16,962 bases of DNA from Methanosarcinaceae archaeon (GTDB lineage: Archaea > Halobacteriota > Methanosarcinia > Methanosarcinales > Methanosarcinaceae), in contig JAUSPM010000209.1 of NCBI GenBank assembly GCA_030655675.1, positions 1 to 16,962 of the forward strand, written 5' to 3'. Below, piece after piece: positions 1 through 5,557 of this stretch. The notes under the pieces are model-generated. The model was not told the DNA's origin. It did no database searches and worked only from the letters and a program-made list of their open reading frames with translations. Position 1 is the stretch's first letter. Each line of letters starts with the position of its first letter. Position numbers and translations under genes: made by a program.

Positions 1-413
1 AAATTCGAATGTGTGATACCTTGTAGTAAATTTGGATTAAGAGATCGTTCTAAATGTAACGTTGTTTTTGACGTTATCGCTGGTGTTATTGCTGGTGCTG
101 GTGTTATTGCTGGTGCTGGTGTTAGCGCTGTTTGACTTCCACCCAATTCTTGTATATGGTGTCCAATACTTCTTATGTGAGGTTTACTGATGTCGAGATC
201 GACCCATATTGCGTTTTGAAGGTCATCTATATCTTTTTGTTTGGAATACCATACATTTTGCAGGTCGTAAAAACCGATTATGTTCCAGTTGTTAAAATTA
301 GACATTATTGAAGCCGAAAAAAGACCATCAAAATCATTGTGGACTATCATGTCATGATCATTTTCCCATAACCATGGGTACATTTTTTCATAATGCGACG
401 TATTGGCAGTCAT
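1..413 (-). CDS. Partial protein with DHH-phosphoesterase-like motifs, downstream of a DNA methyltransferase (runs off the window)
   Basis: An open frame of 137 codons begins with ATG at 413-411 and runs off the left window edge with no stop, so the C-terminus is missing. Visible motifs are HNDFDGLFSA at about residues 25-34, VDLD at 71-74 and GHHI at 84-87. Their order and spacing resemble motif I (DxDG), motif II and the DHH motif of DHH-superfamily phosphoesterases and exonucleases, with Gly in place of the Asp of DHH. Residues 98-112 are a low-complexity stretch of repeated TPAPAI units encoded by an 18-bp tandem repeat. It starts 28 bases after the methyltransferase stop and is probably co-transcribed. 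No clear ribosome-binding site is seen. It could be a nuclease partner of the methyltransferase, but the family call rests on motif resemblance only. The frame itself is well supported, the function is not. Confidence 0.6.
   Translation of the reverse strand, partial: MTANTSHYEKMYPWLWENDHDMIVHNDFDGLFSASIMSNFNNWNIIGFYDLQNVWYSKQKDIDDLQNAIWVDLDISKPHIRSIGHHIQELGGSQTALTPAPAITPAPAITPAITSKTTLHLERSLNPNLLQGITHSN
73..130. repeat. 18-bp tandem repeat inside the DHH-like gene
   Basis: Two perfect copies of an 18-bp unit lie at 85-102 and 103-120, flanked by partial diverged copies at 73-84 and 121-130. The unit is a multiple of three and stays in frame, so on the minus strand it encodes TPAPAI repeats. 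It could expand or contract without a frameshift. Confidence 0.85.
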
Positions 414-441
414 GATCAGTTTCCGAATATAGTATCTTTTT

Positions 442-1407
442 TCAGGTTTTCTCGCTTCTATTCGCTTTAACAATATTCAATATTGAAAACCTGCCCCGAC
501 CAAATTCACGGGATAATATCTCAAACGATTCCTTGTCTGAAAGCCGCTGTGTTTTCAAGCCATCATAGCGTGTCAACAAGGAACTAACATCCCCTTCTGA
601 CCACGATTTCCCCTGATTAAAATGAATATTACTTTCCGGTATTTTGAGGTCTTTTAACATGCATCCCACCTCAATTTTTTCAATCTTATTTATCTGATGA
701 TCGAACGCCTCTGAATTAATTTCAAATCCGGTCGAATTGCGGTTCAGGGCTTTGGCAACCTTTGCTGTTGAGAAACTTCCCAAAAAGAAGTCGCAGATAA
801 AGTCATTTTCATCAGATGAGTATAATATCATCTTTTTAAGGAGTTCTTTTGGCAATTGGTTCTTGTTTTTTGTTTTACCCTGTTTGTACTCCCTGTTGAT
901 CATCCAGACATCTTCCATATCGGAATATAACGCAGACCCATTGTTTTCTGTTTTCTCAGATGGACTGAATCGGCAATTGTTGTTGAATTTCACTTTTTTA
1001 TTGTTTTTCTTTTTGCAATACAATATGTGATAGTGAGAAGTGACATATTTCTTCTTAGTGTAAACCCCAAAATTATATTTCCATATTATGTGATTTATGA
1101 TATCAAATTCATTTTGTTCCAGTGCAAGAAGAATGTCTAAAAGATTTGACCACCCTGAAACAATGTACATTGAACCGTCATCTTTCAAAATACGGTGTGC
1201 CTGAGCGATCCAGTTAATTGAAAAATCCATGTATTCGTCTTTAGGGATCTCTACATATCCATCTATTACGTGTTTTTCATCACGGTTATAGTGCCTGTGT
1301 AATTTATCCCCACTGATGGCGAATGGCGGATCTGTGATTATCAGATCGACTGTTTTATCTTTCAGATGCTTTTTCGATCCTGATATACAGTCTTCGTTGT
1401 AGTACAT
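442..1407 (-). CDS. Beta-class DNA methyltransferase (N6_N4_Mtase family) with a C-terminal Myb/GcrA-like tail
   Basis: A 321-residue SAM-dependent DNA methyltransferase, probably acting on adenine N6 or cytosine N4. The catalytic motif IV TDPPFA sits at residues 25-30, near the N-terminus. The SAM-binding motif I (DFFLGSFSTA, 206-215) comes late, the order of beta-class enzymes. Motif I is atypical: the second Gly of FxGxG is Phe212. A helix just before it (NQLPKELLKKMI, 184-195) matches the usual QKP-LELL element. A Lys/Asn-rich stretch at 132-144 lies in the likely target-recognition region and fits an AT-rich, transferred gene. Residues 269-313 look like a Myb/SANT or GcrA-like helical DNA-binding unit (WSEGD...FGRGRFSI). 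The next gene on the same strand starts 28 bases downstream. The target sequence and any restriction partner cannot be read from the sequence. Confidence 0.88.
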   Translation of the reverse strand: MYYNEDCISGSKKHLKDKTVDLIITDPPFAISGDKLHRHYNRDEKHVIDGYVEIPKDEYMDFSINWIAQAHRILKDDGSMYIVSGWSNLLDILLALEQNEFDIINHIIWKYNFGVYTKKKYVTSHYHILYCKKKNNKKVKFNNNCRFSPSEKTENNGSALYSDMEDVWMINREYKQGKTKNKNQLPKELLKKMILYSSDENDFICDFFLGSFSTAKVAKALNRNSTGFEINSEAFDHQINKIEKIEVGCMLKDLKIPESNIHFNQGKSWSEGDVSSLLTRYDGLKTQRLSDKESFEILSREFGRGRFSILNIVKANRSEKT

Positions 1408-1420
1408 TGGATTTTGATAT

Positions 1421-1440
1421 TACTTATTTCTGTATAAGTA
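1421..1440. promoter_or_regulatory. Perfect 7-bp inverted repeat upstream of the methyltransferase (candidate operator)
   Basis: TACTTAT at 1421-1427 and its exact complement ATAAGTA at 1434-1440 flank a 6-base spacer. The site lies 14-33 bases before the methyltransferase ATG and includes a TATA-like stretch (CTTATAC on the minus strand), so a protein bound here would cover the promoter. It also lies in the divergent region shared with birA. It does not match the known BirA operator consensus (TTGTAAAC half-sites with a 14-16 base spacer). Confidence 0.4.
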
Positions 1441-1523
1441 TTCCGTTTGGTGCGTGCACCATACACATCTATAATAACCTTAAAGTCAGAAGCCATACAT
1501 ATAACGATAGTGGTGGGATATTT

Positions 1524-2501
1524 TTGAGCAGTAAAAGATCGGAAATAATTAAGATCCTTAAAGAATCTAAAGGAAAAGCAATATCCGGTGAGGAGATGGG
1601 CAACCAACTTGGAATATCCCGGACGATGGTCTGGAAGTACATAAAGTCCCTTGCAAAAGATGGCTACGAGATCGAATCATCCCCAAAGATAGGTTACATA
1701 TTAAGATCCGTGCCTGATCGACTTTACCCCGATGCAATTAAGATGGGACTCAGATCAACGCTCATCGGACAGAAAATACATCACTTTGATGAATTAACAT
1801 CTACCAACATTACAGCGAAAGAACTGGCACACGATGCTGAAGATGGCACAGTTGTAGTTGCTGAAATACAAAAAGGGGGTCGCGGTAGGCTTGGGCGTGA
1901 GTGGCTTTCACCACGTGGCGGGATATGGATGTCTGTCATCCTCAAACCCACGATCTCACTTGCGCATGCATCAAGATTGACACTGGTTGCAGGAATTGCT
2001 ATCTCAAAAGCAATGCGAAAACTTGGCGTGGATGCACGTATCAAATGGCCAAACGATATACTTATAGACGGTAAAAAAGTATGTGGCATCTTAACTGAAG
2101 TAAATGCAGAGATGGAACTTGTGGATTACATAGTGGTTGGCATTGGCATCAATGCAAACGTGGACATGGATGAGTTTAGCGATGATGTCAGGGAAGTTGC
2201 AACAACATTGTTGTCAGAACTTGGAGAACCCATTGACCGTATCTCATTTATACAGGATGTGCTTTTTGAACTTGAGCAGGAATACATCCGGTTCAGGACT
2301 CAGCCTTTTTCGGGTATCCTCGATGAATGGAAATCACTATCAGACACCATCGGTCGGCAGGTCACTATAACAACATCTTCCAAAATGATCGAGGGCAAGG
2401 CAGTTGGAATGACACAAGATGGTGCGCTTGTTGTTGAAGATTCGGATGGGACAAGAAAAGATGTGATGGCTGGTCTATGCATTTATACACGGGCAAAATA
2501 G
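1524..2501 (+). CDS. birA: Biotin-[acetyl-CoA-carboxylase] ligase with N-terminal winged HTH (BirA)
   Basis: Attaches biotin through biotinyl-AMP to the conserved Lys of biotin carboxyl-carrier proteins, in methanogens chiefly pyruvate carboxylase. The 325-residue product has an N-terminal helix-turn-helix (about 22-43), the biotin/ATP-binding loop GRGRLGREW (119-127), KWPNDIL (174-180) and a C-terminal SH3-like cap from about residue 275. Length matches bifunctional BirA (321 in E. coli). The start is taken as TTG at 1524 because a GGTGGG ribosome-binding site lies 7 bases before it and the protein then begins right at the HTH; an ATG at 1407 would add 39 residues unlike the family. The HTH suggests it may also repress transcription, but no recognisable BirA operator was found nearby. 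The S-layer-type gene follows after 16 bases. Confidence 0.93.
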   Translation: MSSKRSEIIKILKESKGKAISGEEMGNQLGISRTMVWKYIKSLAKDGYEIESSPKIGYILRSVPDRLYPDAIKMGLRSTLIGQKIHHFDELTSTNITAKELAHDAEDGTVVVAEIQKGGRGRLGREWLSPRGGIWMSVILKPTISLAHASRLTLVAGIAISKAMRKLGVDARIKWPNDILIDGKKVCGILTEVNAEMELVDYIVVGIGINANVDMDEFSDDVREVATTLLSELGEPIDRISFIQDVLFELEQEYIRFRTQPFSGILDEWKSLSDTIGRQVTITTSSKMIEGKAVGMTQDGALVVEDSDGTRKDVMAGLCIYTRAK

Positions 2502-2517
2502 GATCGGGGAAGGTTTG

Positions 2518-3108
2518 ATGTATAACAAAACGGGAATACGGATCTTAAAAACAGCTGTAGTTGTACTTGTGTTCATATTAGTTTCACTTACGTGGTTTTC
2601 AATCTCTGCAAGCGCATTGGAAAATGACGATGTGTTGATAAACGGCACTGGAATGTATCTCACAACAGGGGGCAGTTGGTCATTCTATCAAGGGTATGAA
2701 CTTGTTTTCAAAGGTCTAAGTTCAAGTCAGAGCGGGGATAAAGTATGGATCGAATTATTGCTGAATGGTGAAAGCATGGATGATACGATCATACGCGAAG
2801 GTGAATATTTTGTATACGCCAGCAATTCAAATGAGATATTCAACATCACTGTAGATACAATATATGCAGGGTCAGACGGTGGTTTGGTCACATTTAAACC
2901 TGTATGGCAATATCTTGACCCCACACTCCCTGAGCCTGATATGACACAAGACCCTGGGTCGGTTGACAGGTCAAATGGGTCTTTAAATAATTCGAATTCA
3001 TCGACTGGCGATAAAATAGAGAATACTGCTGGATTTGGTGCTGTTTTATTCTTTTTCTGCATGTCTGTTGCTGCAATCTTTAAGGTACACCAAAAAAAGA
3101 ACCGATAG
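2518..3108 (+). CDS. Small secreted S-layer-domain (DUF1608-like) protein with C-terminal anchor
   Basis: A 196-residue exported protein. It has an N-terminal signal segment (about 9-33, ending near SASA). A domain at 35-135 has the WSFYQGYELVFKGL...DKVWIELLLNGE pattern of the Methanosarcina S-layer domain (PF07752, DUF1608). A Pro/Asn/Ser-rich linker with several N-glycosylation sequons spans 136-168, followed by a hydrophobic C-terminal segment (171-190) and a basic tail (KKNR). The C-terminus resembles the archaeosortase PGF-CTERM signal, but the tripeptide reads AGF instead of PGF. Family S-layer proteins carry two longer copies of the domain, so this is a mini version, perhaps a minor cell-envelope protein rather than the main lattice subunit. 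ATG at 2518 is preceded by GGGGAAGG. TTG at 2515 is the alternative start. It is 16 bases after birA and may share its transcript. Confidence 0.75.
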   Translation: MYNKTGIRILKTAVVVLVFILVSLTWFSISASALENDDVLINGTGMYLTTGGSWSFYQGYELVFKGLSSSQSGDKVWIELLLNGESMDDTIIREGEYFVYASNSNEIFNITVDTIYAGSDGGLVTFKPVWQYLDPTLPEPDMTQDPGSVDRSNGSLNNSNSSTGDKIENTAGFGAVLFFFCMSVAAIFKVHQKKNR

Positions 3109-3557
3109 GCTGTTTAAAAAGTATTTGAGTGGTTAGTTTGTATTTGTTTAGCGGATTTGAAATTGTGTTGTAGCGTTGCGGATTAATGAGTTGTAAATAA
3201 AAACGACGCTACCATACGCGCGTAGCGCGGCACCGTCCTTCACCACTGCCCTGAATACACATCGAATTTTCAATTGCTTTTAGCGCATTCTACAATTTTT
3301 AATACACTTTTTGCTAACTATTTCGATTATTCTATTTAATATGTATGTAACGTGCCGCCTGGCGGCGGTCGCATTGTTTTTAGTTTAAGGTCGAACAATC
3401 TCATTTATGCAACAATCTTATTATATCTATACAGATACGTTTTTTTAATCTCAATTAAACAAATACAAAAAAAGAAGACACCATGTTGTTGGTGTCTCGA
3501 CTAAGACTTCAAATAAAGATTGTATGAACTACTGTACGAACATCGTACAATTACAAT
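3109..3557. other. Gene-free, structured intergenic region
   Basis: No credible reading frame is seen on either strand. Two GC-rich islands (about 3204-3240 and 3350-3373) stand out from AT-rich surroundings. GTAGCGT (3170-3176) can pair with ACGCTAC (3206-3212). The same CGCTAC (3207-3212) can instead pair with GTAGCG (3222-3227), so the two helices exclude each other. GCGGCAC (3227-3233) is exactly complementary to GTGCCGC (3352-3358), linking the two islands. A palindrome GCCGCC-T-GGCGGC covers 3354-3366. A weak 5-bp hairpin (3424-3437) followed by seven T (3440-3446) could end a plus-strand transcript. Together these could be a structured 3' UTR or a small RNA. Confidence 0.5.
3467..3497 (-). 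terminator. Hairpin plus U-run terminator of the coiled-coil operon
   Basis: An 8-bp perfect stem (3476-3483 with 3490-3497, 6-base loop) is followed on the minus strand by TTC and seven T. It lies about 60 bases after the stop of the 305-residue coiled-coil gene. Confidence 0.7.
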
Positions 3558-3558
3558 C
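3518..3558 (-). other. Nested inverted repeats directly after the coiled-coil gene stop
   Basis: The inner repeat TGTACGA/TCGTACA (3533-3539 and 3543-3549, 3-base loop) sits inside an outer repeat GATTGTA/TACAATC (3518-3524 and 3552-3558). The outer arm touches the stop codon. This could form an elongated hairpin at the mRNA 3' end, upstream of the U-run terminator. Confidence 0.5.
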
Positions 3559-4475
3559 TAAAATTTGATATCTCCTTTATCCATCAAAACCTTCAGGTCC
3601 TGAAGACTCAAGCGTCCGGTCTTGTTCAACTTCTCTTTTGCAACAACATGCTGCTCATCCTGCTTTTTCTCATCCTTTACAAGTTGTACTTCCTTTGATC
3701 TCTCAAGGTACAAATTGAGTTCTTCGCGAAGTTGTTCGATCTTTGCTTTCAAAGGATCGATCTTGGCTCGCAGTGGAGCGGATAGAGAATATTTCTCGTT
3801 GATCTGTGCATGGTACATATCGGCTTCTTTTCGAAGTTCATCAATTTTGTTGTACAACTCAAGCATCCCAAGATGATGTTCTTGTGATTCTTTTGCAAGC
3901 GACCGTATTTGGTCGCTTACATTATCACCTGTGTCATAAATGCCCTTTGAACTATCATATGATTCGATGATCTTCTTATGAACCTCATTTGCACTGAAAG
4001 CGGCACCAAGCCGCTCTTCAAGTTGGGTCAACCTTTCAATGATATCGATCTCATGTTTGAGTGGAATATCAGCATTTAATAATTTGTCAAGTTCTTCAGC
4101 ATAGGCTTTTGATAATGATTCCACGCTACCCTTTGAAAGTTTGTTAAAATCATCCCGCTCTGTTTTCATCTGGGTGATCTCATCAACAACTTTTTGTGTC
4201 GCTGCCTGAATGCCGCTTCGTTCTGTTTTAAGGGAAGCGATCTTTTGGTTTGCATCATCACGTTTTGATTTGTGGTCGCGTGCTTTTGGAACAAGTTCCT
4301 TCACTTGGGAGTTGAGGGCATCTCGTTTCTCTTTCAGGTCGGTAGTATCTGTACGGTGCAGTTTCAATTCCCTGAAGATCGACTTCAAAGACCTTTCATT
4401 TTGATCGATCTGGGTCCTGATACTATTGACCTTTTCCTTTAACTCCCGCTCTGTCATTTGTGAAACATCAGTCAT
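3558..4475 (-). CDS. Archaeal coiled-coil protein (COG1340-like)
   Basis: A 305-residue soluble, highly charged protein made almost wholly of heptad-like helices, with long coiled-coil stretches at about 5-125 and 185-275. There is no signal peptide, membrane segment or nucleotide-binding motif, so it is not an SMC or Rad50 ATPase. The pattern and length fit the uncharacterised archaeal coiled-coil family COG1340, sometimes misannotated as phosphoserine phosphatase. The C-terminus (GRLSLQDLKVLMDKGDIKF, about 287-305) looks like a short globular or peptide motif separate from the coil. Its ATG overlaps the stop of the preceding coiled-coil gene (ATGA, 4 bases), so the two are translationally coupled and their products probably interact. 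The cellular role is unknown. Confidence 0.8.
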   Translation of the reverse strand: MTDVSQMTERELKEKVNSIRTQIDQNERSLKSIFRELKLHRTDTTDLKEKRDALNSQVKELVPKARDHKSKRDDANQKIASLKTERSGIQAATQKVVDEITQMKTERDDFNKLSKGSVESLSKAYAEELDKLLNADIPLKHEIDIIERLTQLEERLGAAFSANEVHKKIIESYDSSKGIYDTGDNVSDQIRSLAKESQEHHLGMLELYNKIDELRKEADMYHAQINEKYSLSAPLRAKIDPLKAKIEQLREELNLYLERSKEVQLVKDEKKQDEQHVVAKEKLNKTGRLSLQDLKVLMDKGDIKF

Positions 4476-5155
4476 GCTTCCACCACCTTGTCCTGTTCAA
4501 CTGCTTCATCCAATGTAACGACTTTTCCACTGGCTGTATCTTCCCAATATTTAAGTCCCTCTGTGTGATTTTCAATCCTGCTCTTAAGCCAGCCATGACG
4601 TGGTAATGTATCTTTTAGTTCTGAATTCAACTTAAAGAACGAATCATTGAATTTTCCATCCGATCCTGTAATTGAGTTAAGTTCAACACTTGAAGCAAGG
4701 GCTTCATCAACTCTTGCCTTGATCAGCAAAATAAGTTTTTTAACATCTTCCTTATCGAGTGAAATTTGTAAGAGTTTGCTTGAGATCTCGTCAACGATCT
4801 GTTTTTCATTTGCAATTATTGTAGATGGCTTGATCTTTATTATTCCGTCATTGATGGAATGAATAAGTTTGTTATCATCCTTTGCAATGTCATCAAATGA
4901 AAAGAAATCACCAAGAAGGTTCTCTGCCTGATGGTACAATTGCTGACGTTTCTCTTTCAGAACATCCACTCTCTCAACGACTGATTCCTTGTTCGCTATT
5001 GCGGAATCGGCTTGCTCGTTCAATGATGTCACTTTCTCATCAAGTTCTTTGAATTCTCCTGTATATTCCTCAATAAACCGTTTGTGTTTTGCAATAACAC
5101 CGTCTATAAGGTCTTTTCTTTCAAGAGTATTTATCTTAACATTTTCGCCAGTCAC
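4472..5155 (-). CDS. Coiled-coil protein, partner of the COG1340-like protein
   Basis: A 227-residue charged, mainly helical protein with a coiled coil at about 15-80, a more mixed segment at 83-180 and a short acidic tail. No enzymatic motif or membrane segment is visible and I do not recognise a named family with confidence. The start is GTG at 5155: a GGTGG ribosome-binding site lies 8 bases before it on the minus strand. Its TGA overlaps the ATG of the next coiled-coil gene. The tight coupling of two coiled-coil genes suggests a hetero-oligomer, perhaps a scaffold. The position downstream of MCM and DUF424 on the same strand may or may not be functional, since a separate promoter-like region lies between. 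Confidence 0.8.
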   Translation of the reverse strand: MTGENVKINTLERKDLIDGVIAKHKRFIEEYTGEFKELDEKVTSLNEQADSAIANKESVVERVDVLKEKRQQLYHQAENLLGDFFSFDDIAKDDNKLIHSINDGIIKIKPSTIIANEKQIVDEISSKLLQISLDKEDVKKLILLIKARVDEALASSVELNSITGSDGKFNDSFFKLNSELKDTLPRHGWLKSRIENHTEGLKYWEDTASGKVVTLDEAVEQDKVVEA

Positions 5156-5192
5156 TTATTTAGCCACCATTTCGATGATTTCGTAATTTACG

Positions 5193-5200
5193 ATTTATAA
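5193..5200 (-). promoter_or_regulatory. TATA-like box of the coiled-coil operon
   Basis: TTATAAAT on the minus strand is centred about 42 bases before the GTG start. With the usual archaeal spacing, transcription would begin near 5171, leaving a short leader that still contains the GGTGG ribosome-binding site. Confidence 0.45.
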
Positions 5201-5219
5201 CTTATAACATATAACTTAT
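5196..5219. repeat. Direct repeat of TATAACTTAT in the coiled-coil promoter region
   Basis: Two perfect 10-bp copies lie at 5196-5205 and 5210-5219, spaced 14 bases start to start. A palindrome TCGTAA-T-TTACGA at 5181-5193 is immediately adjacent. They overlap the TATA-like box, so they could be operator half-sites or alternative TATA elements. Confidence 0.5.
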
Positions 5220-5251
5220 GATTTGAATTTCAATCAATTTCAACAATTAAC

Positions 5252-5542
5252 CTAAAGACAAAATATTTGTGCATGCGGCACACCATCTATCATTATTACA
5301 CATTCGGGATCCACAAAACCGCACTTTATAGCACATGCAACGGTCCTTTCACCAAAAAGGTTTGCGGTTGTAGTGTTTGCAAGTACTTCTATAACATGTT
5401 CTTCAGATGTAAGATTTCCTTTATAGAATTCTTCTGATATATCTACAGTGGTATTACCCTGTTTAAGTTTTTTCCCGAGTAGGTCTTTGTCACATACAGC
5501 AACAATAAAACCAGTTCCAGATTTATGTATTTTTAAGTACAT
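5252..5542 (-). CDS. DUF424 family archaeal protein
   Basis: A 96-residue protein with the look of the archaeal DUF424 family. It has an opening MYLKIHKSG-type strand and a central segment (about 26-50) with an ISEEFYKGNLTS-like pattern. The conserved core then has NLFGERTVACAIKCGFVDP (61-79) and a short C-terminal strand with GVPHAQIF. The family is small, soluble and of unknown function. The gene starts 15 bases after the MCM stop, so it is very probably in the MCM operon. The ATG at 5542 is the only reasonable start. Confidence 0.85.
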   Translation of the reverse strand: MYLKIHKSGTGFIVAVCDKDLLGKKLKQGNTTVDISEEFYKGNLTSEEHVIEVLANTTTANLFGERTVACAIKCGFVDPECVIMIDGVPHAQIFCL

Positions 5543-5557
5543 GGTGTCACAATTTCT

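Noticed and set aside
73..130. CRISPR-like repeat
   Set aside because: Contiguous 18-bp units with no spacers, in frame within a coding region.
1407..1523. N-terminal extension of BirA from the ATG at 1407
   Set aside because: The 39 extra residues do not resemble the family, the ATG overlaps the divergent methyltransferase start, and TTG at 1524 has a good ribosome-binding site.
1408..1523. BirA autoregulatory operator
   Set aside because: No TTGTAAAC/GTTTACAA half-sites with 14-16 base spacing occur here.
3109..3125. Insertion-sequence end (GGCTGTTTAAAAAGT-like)
   Set aside because: It resembles some IS termini, but no matching inverted copy, target duplication or transposase was found in the window.
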